A stretch of DNA of 64,000 bases. It comes from Cohnella sp. SGD-V74. GTDB taxonomy: Bacteria > Bacillota > Bacilli > Paenibacillales > Paenibacillaceae. The translations under genes and the position numbers were made by a program. A model generated the notes under the pieces. The model worked only from the letters and a program-made list of their open reading frames with translations. It searched no databases and was not told the origin of the DNA. This document shows, one piece after another, positions 16,074-25,800 of this stretch (its first letter is position 1; every line of letters starts with the position of its first letter). The stretch is from positions 62,001-126,000 of the forward strand of contig NZ_PVYW01000012.1 in the NCBI RefSeq assembly GCF_003001675.1, written 5' to 3'.

Positions 16074-17318
16074 ATGAACGGACTGCTGCGGAGGCTGCGT
16101 CAAGGCTATGGCAAGAAGCTGGCCGCCATCCATTTCTGGAACGGTTGGATCGTTGTGCTGCTCTCCCTATCGGGACTGATCCTGCTGGGCGGGTATTGGC
16201 GAGGCGTGCTCGGAGAGGGGCGCGTATGGCTCAAGTGGTTCCATGTGATCGTCGGTATTGCGTCGGTTCTGCCGATCGCTTATTATCTGGCGCTCGCGGG
16301 CAAGCATTGGAAGCAGCTGAGAGGGAAGCCGTGGCAGAGGTTTAACGTGTACGTCGTGCTCGGATTTTTGTTCGGGTGGCTGCTGTCCGGTGTTCTGCTG
16401 TGGCAGTTCAAGCTTGTCGGACCCAGAGTCTCGAACGCGGCTCTCGTCGCCCACGACGCACTGACGTGGATCGGTCTGCCATACATCATCTACCATTCCC
16501 TCACACGGGTTAAGTGGTTGAAAGATCCCGCGCGCCGGACGGTGAAGGTGAAGCCGGCGGAAAAAGAGGCTGAGGCCCTTCATCCTGCGGCCCCTCAACC
16601 GCTCTATACGCGCAAGGAGTTTATTCGCGGCGCGATCGGCGTCGGTTTGGCCGTCACGGTAGGGCCGTCGTTTCTGAAGTGGATCGGGGACTCGCTCGGC
16701 CAGGCAGGGGGCGGCGGGAGTCTGGAACGGCTGATCGAGAAAGACGCCAACCGGCTGCTGCCTCCGCCTCAGCCGCTTCCCGCGTCGTCTCCTCCGGCAG
16801 GAGGAGGGGCGAGAGGGAATTTTCGCGTCTATACGGTTACGCCGATTCCCTCGTTCGACAACTCGAACTGGTCGCTTCGTATCGACGGCCTCGTGGACAA
16901 ACCGATGGAGTGGACTTGGGAGACGTTCGTGAAGCTGAAGAGGTCGGTCCAGGTGAGCGACTTCCACTGCGTGACGGGCTGGTCGGTGTACGATAATACA
17001 TGGGAAGGCATTCCCGTCAAAACGATGCTTGAGATGACCGGCGTGAAGAAGCAGGCGACGTCCGCGATTTTCTATTCCGGCGACGGCGTCTATACGAGCG
17101 GCATTACGCTGGAGCAGTTGGCCAAGGACGATGCCATGATCGCCGTTCTGCACGACGGCAAGCCGATTCCGAGCGATCTGGGCGGTCCGGTCAGACTGAT
17201 CATGCCGAAGATGTATGCCTACAAGTCGGTGAAGTGGTTGAACCGGATCGAGCTGATCGAGGGAGAGCATATCGGCTACTGGGAACAACGAGGATACGCG
17301 AATGAGGCTTGGGTGTAG
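16074..17318 (+). CDS. Membrane-anchored molybdopterin-dependent oxidoreductase (SUOX-like) with N-terminal cytochrome b-like domain
   Basis: The start at ATG 16074 is preferred over the longer open frame because AGGAGG lies just upstream. The 414-residue protein begins with four hydrophobic helices (about residues 20-160) with histidines in AIHFWNG, KWFHVIVG, VAHDALTW and YHS, typical of di-haem cytochrome b561-like anchors. A fifth hydrophobic segment follows a TRKEFIRG sequence at about residue 182. Residues about 240-410 match the oxidoreductase molybdopterin-binding domain of the sulfite oxidase/YedY group, with the likely Mo-ligand cysteine in DFHCVTGWS (about residue 299). The substrate cannot be deduced. 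Confidence 0.75.
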   Translation: MNGLLRRLRQGYGKKLAAIHFWNGWIVVLLSLSGLILLGGYWRGVLGEGRVWLKWFHVIVGIASVLPIAYYLALAGKHWKQLRGKPWQRFNVYVVLGFLFGWLLSGVLLWQFKLVGPRVSNAALVAHDALTWIGLPYIIYHSLTRVKWLKDPARRTVKVKPAEKEAEALHPAAPQPLYTRKEFIRGAIGVGLAVTVGPSFLKWIGDSLGQAGGGGSLERLIEKDANRLLPPPQPLPASSPPAGGGARGNFRVYTVTPIPSFDNSNWSLRIDGLVDKPMEWTWETFVKLKRSVQVSDFHCVTGWSVYDNTWEGIPVKTMLEMTGVKKQATSAIFYSGDGVYTSGITLEQLAKDDAMIAVLHDGKPIPSDLGGPVRLIMPKMYAYKSVKWLNRIELIEGEHIGYWEQRGYANEAWV

Positions 17319-17337
17319 AGACCGAGGCAACAAATAA

Positions 17338-17383
17338 ACAAGCAAGCCCCCGGGTCAAAGTTCGATTCCGGGGGCTTGCTTGT
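17338..17383. terminator. Bidirectional terminator between oxidoreductase and hemL
   Basis: ACAAGCAAGCCCCCGG pairs perfectly with CCGGGGGCTTGCTTGT around a 14-base loop. The two genes converge here, so it can serve both. Confidence 0.75.
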
Positions 17384-17386
17384 ATC

Positions 17387-18703
17387 TTATCCGCGAGCCA
17401 TTTCGCGGAACGATTCTTCCGCGGCCGTTAAGGTTGCGTCAATGTCGGCGTCGGAGTGCGCGGTCGTCAGGAACCAGGCCTCGTACTTGGACGGGGCGAG
17501 GTAGACGCCGCGTTCCAGCATGAGCCGGAAGAAGCGGCCGAACCGTTCGCCGTCGGACAATTGCGCCTCCTCGTAGTTCGTGACCGGCCCGGCGCAGAAG
17601 TGCGTCGAGAACGCCCCTGCGATCCGGTTAACCGTCAGCGCAACTCCGTGCCTATCCGCCGAAGCTTGCAGCCCGTCGCACAGCCGCGAGGCCTGCGCTT
17701 CCATGCGCGCGTAGACGCCCGGCTCGCGCAGCGCCTCCAGGCAGGCCAAGCCCGCCAGCACCGAAGCCGGGTTGCCGGCCATCGTACCCGCCTGGTATGC
17801 GGGGCCTAGCGGCGCGATCATCTCCATCAGATCGGCGCGTCCGCCGTAGGCGCCGATCGGCAGGCCTCCGCCGATGATTTTGCCGAGGGCGGTCAGATCC
17901 GGCCGGATCGCCTCCTGATCGGCGAACGCCGAGAACGTCTGGGCCGAGCCGTAGTGGAACCGGAACGCGCTGATGACCTCGTCGTAGATGACGAGAGCAC
18001 CGGCGTCCCGGGCCATCTTGCACAGCCCCTCCAGGAAGCCTGGCTTCGGCATGACCATGCCGAAGTTGCCGACGATCGGCTCGACCATGACCGCGGCCAC
18101 CTGGTCTCCCCAATGCTCCAGCGCCGCGCGCAGCCCGTCCAGCTCGTTGAACGGCACGGTAATGACCTCGCTCGCGATGCTGGGCGGAATGCCCGCGCTG
18201 TCGGGAATGCCGAGCGTCGACGGGCCGGAGCCGGCGGCGACGAGCACCAGATCGGCATGGCCGTGGTAGCAGCCGGCGAACTTGATAATTTTGTTGCGGC
18301 CGGTGAACGCCCGAGCGACGCGGATCGTCGTCATGACCGCCTCCGTGCCGGAGTTGACGAAGCGCACCTTGTCCATCGACGGGATCGCGGCCTTCAAAAC
18401 TTCCGCAAGCCGAATCTCGTGCTCCGTCGCCGTGCCGTAGAGCGTGCCGTTATGCGCCGCCCGGACGATCGCTTCGGTCACCTTGGGGTGAGCATGTCCC
18501 GTAATGATCGGACCGAACGCCGCCAAGTAATCGATGTATCGGTTGCCGTCGACATCCCAGAAATAAGCGCCCTCCGCGCGTTCCATGAACACGGGGGCGC
18601 CTCCTCCGACGGCTTTGAAAGAACGGGAGGGGCTGTTGACCCCTCCCACGATATGACGCTGAGCTTCCTCGTACAATTGCGCCGAACGTACTCGCTGATT
18701 CAT
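17387..18703 (-). CDS. hemL: Glutamate-1-semialdehyde 2,1-aminomutase
   Basis: The 438-residue PLP enzyme converts glutamate-1-semialdehyde to 5-aminolevulinate in the C5 haem pathway. The start at ATG 18703 (MNQRVRSAQLYEEAQRHIVGG) is favoured over 18766 because GGAG precedes it and homologues start here. Diagnostic parts are GGVNSPSRSFKAVGG near the N-terminus, VRFVNSGTEA, GCYHGHAD, VIYDEVISAFR and the PLP lysine in ALGKIIGGGLPIGAYGG. It stands alone instead of in a hemAXCDBL operon, so it could be a second, GsaB-like copy. Confidence 0.9.
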   Translation of the reverse strand: MNQRVRSAQLYEEAQRHIVGGVNSPSRSFKAVGGGAPVFMERAEGAYFWDVDGNRYIDYLAAFGPIITGHAHPKVTEAIVRAAHNGTLYGTATEHEIRLAEVLKAAIPSMDKVRFVNSGTEAVMTTIRVARAFTGRNKIIKFAGCYHGHADLVLVAAGSGPSTLGIPDSAGIPPSIASEVITVPFNELDGLRAALEHWGDQVAAVMVEPIVGNFGMVMPKPGFLEGLCKMARDAGALVIYDEVISAFRFHYGSAQTFSAFADQEAIRPDLTALGKIIGGGLPIGAYGGRADLMEMIAPLGPAYQAGTMAGNPASVLAGLACLEALREPGVYARMEAQASRLCDGLQASADRHGVALTVNRIAGAFSTHFCAGPVTNYEEAQLSDGERFGRFFRLMLERGVYLAPSKYEAWFLTTAHSDADIDATLTAAEESFREMARG

Positions 18704-18868
18704 TTTTCTCCAACCCTCCACTTGCGAATGAGCTGTCTCATAAGTAAACCGGGGCGTACCGAACAATTATCGATAGGCGAATGGTAATGGGCATCTATTT
18801 CCTTGTTCCGTTGAGATCGTCTTAGCCGACCCTCGTCCCCGACGTCCCCCCAAGCCTGCCCCTACAGG

Positions 18869-19876
18869 CTACTGAGCCGCCGCCGCGCTCGAAGAAGCGC
18901 TCGGCTCCGGAGTTTCCGGAACCGTATCGTCCGCAACCAGCACTTCCTGCACGTATTCCTTCAGCTTGTCGCGGTCCCGCACTCCCAGCATGGCCGAGCC
19001 GCCCACGTTTTCGTCGAAGACGAGGTCCATTGGAGGAATTTGCGCGGAGCCGGCCTGATGCGAATTGTACCCCAGGCTGGCCAGCTTCAGCATGTCGTTC
19101 GAGGACATGTTCGTCTCGATGTACGGAACGACCTCGCTCAGAATGTCCGGCAGCTTGATCAGGTTCCAGCCGTTCTTCAGCTTGGCCGCCACGGCCTTCA
19201 GGAACTCGCGCTGGCGCTCGGTCCGGGTGAAGTCGGACAGCTTGTCGTGCCGGAAGCGCACGTACTGGAGAGCCTTCTCGCCGTCCAGATGCTGCTGTCC
19301 CTTCTTCAGGTCGATATCGTACCGGTTGCCGTCCGCATTGTCCGTCCACTTCATGTCCTTTTCGACGTAGAAATCGACTCCGCCCAGCGCGTCCACCAGC
19401 TTGATGAATCCCTGGAAATCGGCATAAACATAATATTGGATATCCAGTCCCATCAGGTTGCCGATCGTCTTCATCGCCAGATCCGGACCGCCCAGCGTAA
19501 TAGCCGTATTGGCGCGGTTGTCCTTGTAGCCGGGAATTTCCACGCGGGTGTCGCGCAGCACCGAGAACAGATGGATCTTCTTCGTCACGGGATCGAAGGA
19601 AACGACCAGCATCGTATCCGAACGAGCGACCTCGTTGTCTCTCAAGCCGCGATCGTCGCCGCCCATCAGCAGCACGTTGACGCGTTCCGAGCCTTCCCAT
19701 TCCGGAGGCTGGTACTCCGGTTTCTCTTCGAATTGGCCGAATCGAGACTCTTCCTTCGGCTTCTGAGCCTTATCGATCTCGTTGACGCTTGCCCATACCC
19801 ACCAGCCGACCGCGCACAAAAAAATAAAAGCCAGCCCCAGTATGGAAAACAGCGTGATCTTCCACTTCTTCTTCAT
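18869..19876 (-). CDS. LytR-CpsA-Psr family cell-wall ligase
   Basis: The 335-residue type II membrane protein has one transmembrane helix (about residues 6-30) and an extracellular LCP domain from about residue 65 to 230. It contains the conserved runs LLMGGDDRG, ARSDTMLVVSFDP, FSVLRDTRVEIPG and the tail YVRFRHDKLSDFTRTERQREF. LCP enzymes attach teichoic acids or other glycopolymers from lipid carriers to peptidoglycan. The C-terminus is a Ser/Ala-rich tail. It is divergent from the ABC exporter genes, which could move a cell-envelope compound, but no direct link is shown. Confidence 0.88.
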   Translation of the reverse strand: MKKKWKITLFSILGLAFIFLCAVGWWVWASVNEIDKAQKPKEESRFGQFEEKPEYQPPEWEGSERVNVLLMGGDDRGLRDNEVARSDTMLVVSFDPVTKKIHLFSVLRDTRVEIPGYKDNRANTAITLGGPDLAMKTIGNLMGLDIQYYVYADFQGFIKLVDALGGVDFYVEKDMKWTDNADGNRYDIDLKKGQQHLDGEKALQYVRFRHDKLSDFTRTERQREFLKAVAAKLKNGWNLIKLPDILSEVVPYIETNMSSNDMLKLASLGYNSHQAGSAQIPPMDLVFDENVGGSAMLGVRDRDKLKEYVQEVLVADDTVPETPEPSASSSAAAAQ

Positions 19877-19988
19877 TCCGATAGTCCTCTCAGTTGGCAG
19901 TATGTTAAAATTATAAAGTTTCAGTTAAGGCATACGCAAGTTCATGTAAAAATCCTAATGAACTCGACTTGACCACAGGAGGTTCATC

Positions 19989-21077
19989 ATGTTAGCGATA
20001 GACGTGCATCAGCTGCGCAAGCAGTTCAAAGTTCAGAAAAACCGCGAAGGTCTCAAAGGGGCGTTCAAGGATCTGTTCAAGCGGGAGCATACCGAAGTGA
20101 CTGCGGTCAAAGATATCAGCTTCCAGATTCCCCAAGGCGAAATCTGCGGCTATATCGGCGAGAACGGAGCGGGCAAATCGACGACGATCAAGATGCTCAC
20201 CGGCATTCTCGTGCCAACCTCGGGCAAGCTGCTCGTGAACGGCTTCGTTCCGCACAAAGAGCGGGAGAAGTTCGTGCAGGGCATCGGCGTCGTGTTCGGA
20301 CAGAGAAGCCAGCTTTGGTGGGACATCGGGGTCATCGAATCGTTCAGGCTGCTGAGAAAAGTGTACCGGGTGGACGAGACGGATTTCCGCAGAAGGCTCG
20401 ACGAGCTGGTGGAGACGCTGCAACTGCAGGAGCTGCTCAACCGACCGGTCCGCAAGCTGAGCCTGGGGCAGCGGATGCGCTGCGAGCTGGTGGCGGCGCT
20501 GCTGCACAATCCTTCGATTCTGTTTCTGGACGAGCCGACGATCGGCCTGGACATCGTCGTCAAGACCGAGATCCGCGAGTTCCTGAAGAGGCTTAACCGC
20601 GAGCAGGGGACGACGATTCTGCTGACGACACACGACCTGCAGGACATCGAGGCGTTATGTTCGCGCGTCATTATGCTGGACGACGGACGGATCATCTACG
20701 ACGGAGGGTTGGAGGAACTGAAGTCCCGTTGGGGCAAAGGGCGCGAGGTGCAGTTTCAGTTCACCGACCCGGTGACGCTGGCGAAGGTGTCCGAGCTGAC
20801 CGGGGAGCTCGAAGTTCGCTGGTCGCTGGACAACGACTTGACGGCCAAGGTGTGGATTCCCCGTGAGATGAACGTCTCCGAGGTGCTGTCCCGAGTCGTT
20901 GGCCGGCTCGACATTAGCGATATCAAAATTTTCGAGACGAATACCGATGAGATCGTGCGCGAGATTTACCAGTCGGGCAGCGCCGAGGCGCCGCGCGACT
21001 TGTCGGCCCTGACCCTCGGGGATGACCCCGATGCCTCCGAGAAGGAGCCGGTTCAAGCGGGGGCGGCCAAACCATGA
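19989..21077 (+). CDS. ABC-2 type exporter, ATP-binding protein
   Basis: The 362-residue ATPase has Walker A GENGAGKST at about residue 55, signature LSLGQRMRCEL at about 156 and Walker B SILFLDEPTIGLD at about 175. The signature LSLGQ and the ~320-360 residue length with an extra C-terminal domain are typical of the EcsA/Rv-type ABC-2 transporters paired with two permeases. ATG 19989 follows AGGAGG. The stop overlaps the first permease start by 4 bases, giving a three-gene operon. Substrate unknown. Confidence 0.88.
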   Translation: MLAIDVHQLRKQFKVQKNREGLKGAFKDLFKREHTEVTAVKDISFQIPQGEICGYIGENGAGKSTTIKMLTGILVPTSGKLLVNGFVPHKEREKFVQGIGVVFGQRSQLWWDIGVIESFRLLRKVYRVDETDFRRRLDELVETLQLQELLNRPVRKLSLGQRMRCELVAALLHNPSILFLDEPTIGLDIVVKTEIREFLKRLNREQGTTILLTTHDLQDIEALCSRVIMLDDGRIIYDGGLEELKSRWGKGREVQFQFTDPVTLAKVSELTGELEVRWSLDNDLTAKVWIPREMNVSEVLSRVVGRLDISDIKIFETNTDEIVREIYQSGSAEAPRDLSALTLGDDPDASEKEPVQAGAAKP

Positions 21078-21868
21078 TGAGCATGTACTTGGACTTCGTC
21101 CGCATCCGGTTTCTGATGATGCTCGCTTACCGGGTCAATTATTACAGCGGCATCGTCATCTACGCGATCAATATCGGGGCTTATTATTTTCTGTGGAAGG
21201 CGATTTTCGGCGAGGCGGAGACGCTTCAAGGGTTCACCGTCATCCAGATGTCCACTTACGTGGCCGTATCGTGGATGGCGCGGGCGTTCTATTTCAACAA
21301 CCTGGACCGGGAAATCTCGAATGAAATCGTCGATGGCAGCGTGGCGATCCAGATTATCCGGCCATACTCCTATTTGCTCGTGAAAATGATGCAGGGCTTC
21401 GGCGAAGGGCTGTTCCGCCTGCTGCTGTTCATGATTCCGGGGATGATCGTCGTTTCGTTTATTTTTCCGCTGGAGCTGCCGACCGACCCGATGCAGTGGA
21501 TCGTTTTCTTCGTGATGATCTGGTTCAGCTTTCTGATCAATACGCAGTTGAACCTGCTGACGGGCCTGGGCGCGTTCTTCTTCGAGAACAATCAGGGCAT
21601 CATGTCGATGAAAAGAATTATGGTGGACTTGCTGTCCGGCGTCGTCGTTCCGATCGCTTTTTTCCCGGGATGGGCGATATCGATTATGAATTGGCTGCCG
21701 TTCCAGGCAATTACGTATTTGCCGGGCTCGGTGTTCACAGGACGCATTCAGGGGGCCGACGTGTGGAACGCGCTGCTCGTGCAGGTCGCGTGGACGGTCG
21801 TGCTGATTGTACCGATTCTACTCGTATGGCGCGTGGCGCGGCGACGGTTGTTCGTGCAAGGGGGGTGA
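21074..21868 (+). CDS. ABC-2 type exporter permease 1
   Basis: This 264-residue membrane protein has about six hydrophobic helices and starts MMSMYLDFVRIRFLMMLAYR, the characteristic ABC2_membrane_6-type opening. It overlaps the ATPase gene by ATGA, so it is translationally coupled. With the second permease it likely forms a heterodimeric export channel. Confidence 0.83.
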   Translation: MMSMYLDFVRIRFLMMLAYRVNYYSGIVIYAINIGAYYFLWKAIFGEAETLQGFTVIQMSTYVAVSWMARAFYFNNLDREISNEIVDGSVAIQIIRPYSYLLVKMMQGFGEGLFRLLLFMIPGMIVVSFIFPLELPTDPMQWIVFFVMIWFSFLINTQLNLLTGLGAFFFENNQGIMSMKRIMVDLLSGVVVPIAFFPGWAISIMNWLPFQAITYLPGSVFTGRIQGADVWNALLVQVAWTVVLIVPILLVWRVARRRLFVQGG

Positions 21869-21872
21869 GAAA

Positions 21873-22670
21873 ATGAGCCGATTCGCGTTTACATTGGGTT
21901 TGTACCGGGATTATCTGGCCAACTATATGAAGACGAAGCTGAGCTATCGCGCCGATTTCTGGATCGAGGTGCTGTCGGATCTGCTGTTTAACGGGCTGAA
22001 TCTCGTCTTCATCTTCATCGTGTTCATGCATACGCCGTCTCTTGGCGGCTGGAGCGAGGCGGAGGTCGTGTTCGTGTACGGATACTTCATGCTGGCCTCG
22101 GGCATCTTCTCGACATTCTTCAGCGCTTGGAATTTCAGCGAGCGGTACATCGTCAAAGGGGAGATGGATCGGGTGCTGACCCGTCCGGCACATTCTCTGA
22201 CCCAGGTTATGCTGGAAAATATGGATCCGCCCGCCATGTTCGGAGCGCTCGTCGGCCTCGTGATTCTGATTTCTTCGTGGATGACGCTTGGCCTGCCGTT
22301 CCATTGGTACGATCCGCTTGTGTTGATCGTCATGGTGCTCGGATCTTGCTTCATCTATATGGGCATCTACACGGCGATGTCGGCGATCTCGTTCTACTCG
22401 GACGCGCCGACCGGCATCGGGCCGCTCATCTACAACATTCAGAACTACGGGCGTTACCCAGTGGAAATCTACAACAAGACGATCAAGTTCCTGCTGACGT
22501 GGCTGCTTCCGTTCGCGTTCGTCGGCGTGTATCCCGCGTCGTTCTTCCTCGGCCGTCTGGAGGAATGGTGGATGCCTTGGCTGACGCCGGTCGTCGGTCT
22601 CGTCTTCCTTTCTCTCGGCGTCGCTTTCTGGAACTATGGCGTGAAAAGATATCGGGGGGCCGGGAGCTGA
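21873..22670 (+). CDS. ABC-2 type exporter permease 2
   Basis: The 265-residue membrane protein starts at ATG 21873 (MSRFAFTLGLYRDYLANYMK) behind GGGGGGTGAG, preferred over the longer frame beginning at 21807. It has six predicted helices and is a divergent paralogue of permease 1, sharing the layout LTRPAHSLTQVMLENMD. Four bases separate it from the previous stop. A terminator follows, ending the operon. Confidence 0.82.
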   Translation: MSRFAFTLGLYRDYLANYMKTKLSYRADFWIEVLSDLLFNGLNLVFIFIVFMHTPSLGGWSEAEVVFVYGYFMLASGIFSTFFSAWNFSERYIVKGEMDRVLTRPAHSLTQVMLENMDPPAMFGALVGLVILISSWMTLGLPFHWYDPLVLIVMVLGSCFIYMGIYTAMSAISFYSDAPTGIGPLIYNIQNYGRYPVEIYNKTIKFLLTWLLPFAFVGVYPASFFLGRLEEWWMPWLTPVVGLVFLSLGVAFWNYGVKRYRGAGS

Positions 22671-22688
22671 GGTAAGCATTAAATTCGA

Positions 22689-22742
22689 AGAGGCTGTCTC
22701 TTAAGTCGTCTTGTAGATGACCAAGGGACAGCCTCTATTTTC
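22689..22742 (+). terminator. Rho-independent terminator after the exporter operon
   Basis: GAGGCTGTCTCTT pairs with AAGGGACAGCCTC (one mismatch) and is followed by TATTTTC. Confidence 0.75.
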
Positions 22743-22808
22743 TGTGTCGATTGAGTCTGCTCCGTGTCCGCGGTGTGGTTTGTTTACTATTTGTTTAGTG
22801 GCTTTTTG

Positions 22809-22814
22809 TATACT
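22809..22814 (+). promoter_or_regulatory. Possible -10 element of the SLH protein gene
   Basis: TATACT sits after the previous terminator. A -35 is poor (TTTACT with 20-base spacing). If used, transcripts would start near 22,821, only 12 bases before ATG 22833. Confidence 0.3.
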
Positions 22815-22832
22815 CAAGATGAAATTTGTCGA

Positions 22833-25800
22833 ATGGATTCAAAAATCTTGGTTTCGGAAGGAGAATGCCCCATTATACGCTCCATTAAACGTTTGTCAGC
22901 CGGAATACTGGCCTTATTGCTGCTATTTATGGAACTGGCTTCGCCAATGCCCGCATCGGCGGATTCGACAGACTCGCCGTATACATGGAACGTCAGGAGT
23001 CCATTGCCTGGCGCCAGCAGTTTGATGGATGTCGTTTTTACGAACGGAATATTCATAGCGGTAGGAACCGGCGGTACAATCGTCGCCTCGAGCGACGGAA
23101 TCGAGTGGCAAACCCGAAGCTCGGGCATCGAGAAATATCTTGCAGCTATCGCGCATTCGGACGATATCTTGGTCGCCGCAGGAGAAGGGGGCACGATTGT
23201 TACCTCGGAAGACAGCAGCGTCTGGACAAGCCGGGCTTCCGGGGTCGTCAATAATTTGCGTGCCGTTGCGTATGGGAACAGCCTGTTTGTTGCCGTTGGC
23301 GATAGCGGCGCCATTGTCACTTCTCCGGACGGAAAAGCCTGGACGAAGGTTCAGAGCTCGCCGGCGACAAGTCATCTTATGGGAGTGACCTATCATCCGA
23401 ACGTCGGATTTGTCGCGGTCGGATATCAAGGAACGGTGCTAACCTCGAGCAACGGAAGCGATTGGACGATTCAAAATTCCGGAGTGGCTTCCAACCTCAG
23501 CATTACGGATGTCGTCTACGGAGATTCCGGCTTTACGGCGGTCGGTTTAAGCGGCACGATACTGGCCTCTGACGACGGGACAAGCTGGGAAAGCAAGACG
23601 TCTCCCCTTGTTCGTCATTATTACGGCGTCAATTCCGTTAACGGTAATCTGGTAATATCGGGAGGGAATGCGACCCTAGTCGGCTCTCAAGACGGAGACA
23701 GCTGGATCGACCGGAATATAAGCATTCCGTATAAGAGTCAGATTAGCTTGAGAGCTGCTGCTTACGGCAATGGGATCTATACAGCGGTAGGGGACTGGGG
23801 CACGATCATGACCTCTGCGGACGCTGTGAACTGGATACAAAGAAACAAGGGAACGGGCTACGGTCTTAACGATGTGGCTTATCACGACGGAACCTACGTG
23901 ACTGTAGGGGAGAACGGCGTTATTCTCGCTTCCTCGGACGGGAAGGAGTGGACCTTTCGCTCTTCGGACGTAGGTCAGACCCTTAACGGGGTCGTTTTCG
24001 GAGACGGCATCTTTATGGCGGTCGGCTACAGGGGGACTCAGGTCATCTCCTCGGACGGGGAGACTTTCGAGGTTCAGACCATGCAGCTGCCGAATATCGC
24101 CAATATCAGCAACGCGAGCGTCCTGGATGTGACATACGGAGACGGCGCCTTTGTCGCTGCGGGAGGCGAACTTGGCGGCAACGACCTGATATTGGTCTCT
24201 AACGACAAAGGGGTAAACTGGACGCAGCATTCGTTGGGAGTGGCGAACTACAATCGCGGTGCGGCCTTTGGCAACGATACGTTTATCGTGGTCGGTACTC
24301 TTGCCATGGGCGTTTCCAAAGATGGAGGAAGCACCTGGACGAAGCTCGAGTCGATGAAGGACTACTACGACGTCGCCTACGCCAATGGCGTCTTCGTCGC
24401 TGTCGGCGGCCAAGGGAAGATCGCCACGTCGACGGACGGTTTAACCTGGCAATTGCGTCCTCAGTCCGCTTCGGTCTATTTTAGGGGCGGCGTCACCTAT
24501 GCGGACAACACGTTTCTTGCCGTTGGATCGGAGTACGATGTCGTAGGAAATCAGGTCGTCGGGTACAGAGGGCAGGTTGCAACCTCTCCCGACGGCATCA
24601 ACTGGAAGGTTCGCCCAGCGGGTCTCGACAAGGAGCTGCTGAGAGTTGTCTATGGCGGCAGCGGGTTCGTAGCCGTGGGCAGGAACGGAGCGATCATCCA
24701 ATCTTCACGGGATGCCTCGCCAGTTGATCTGAGCACGGTCGGCATCGACGTGGCGGCGGGCTTGCTGACGGGAACCACGGCGCTGATGGAGTACAGCCTG
24801 GACTCTACGGACGGAACGGACGGGACATGGCTGACTGGATCGACGGGCAGCACGACTGTTGTTTTCGGGCCGGGCCAGGATGTGTACGTGAGGGAAGGGG
24901 CTAATCCGTCCAATGTGCGCAAGGTCGGCAGCATTCCCGCGCAGGCTCCTGCCCCGAGCGTTGGGACGGACTTGAGCGGGGGCTTGTCCGCGGCGAAGCT
25001 GACGGGCGCGACGACGGCGATGGAGTACAGTCTGGACGGAGGCGCGACTTGGCATGCGGTGACAAGCGGGATTGCCGGCGGCACGGAGACGATCGATGCC
25101 GGCGCGTCCGGCGCGGACTTGCGGGTGCGCATCGCCGCGACCGCATCGCTGCCGCCTTCGCTGGCGACGGGCAAGCTGAACTCGCTGACGCTGGCGATTA
25201 CAAGCCATCCGGCTGACGCGACGGCGTCGCCGGGAGGGAGCGCGACCTTCTCCGTCCAGGCGACGGGAGTGAATTTGACGTATCAGTGGCAGTTCGACGC
25301 GCTTGGCAGCGGTACATTCATCAATATGCCGCTGTCCACGAGCTCGTCTCTGACGCTGGTGAATTTGACGGAGCAGCAGAACGGGCAACGGTTCCGGGTT
25401 GTCGTGACGGGCGACGGAGGTTCGGTAACGTCGAATGCGGCGACTTTGACGGTAAGCGCGCAGCCGGGCGCTTGGACGCCGCAAACGACCAGGGGGGACG
25501 GCGAGGTTCGGCTCGATTGGAGCAGCGTGGCGGGAGCGACGAAATACGGCGTGTACGTGACGAACGTTCCCGGCCAGTACGGCTCCGAGCCGCTGGCGAC
25601 CGTAACTTCAAGCACGTATACGGTGACGGGGTTGAATAACGGCACGCCATACTACTTCAAGCTTCAAGCAAGCGACGAGACCGACATCCTTGCGGAATCC
25701 GCCGAAGTGAAAGCGACGCCTGCGACCGTGCCCGGAGCGCCGACCGGAGTAACGGCCGCTTCCGGCAACGGCCAAGCGACAGTGAGCTTTACGGCCCCGA

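Noticed and set aside
16167..17345. 392-codon minus-strand frame opposite the oxidoreductase
   Set aside because: High-GC shadow with Arg/His/Pro-rich nonsense composition; the plus-strand gene has clear domains.
17338..17383. tRNA fragment (GTTCGATTCC resembles a T-arm)
   Set aside because: The loop is 14 bases long, there is no acceptor stem or anticodon arm, and the hairpin is explained as a terminator.
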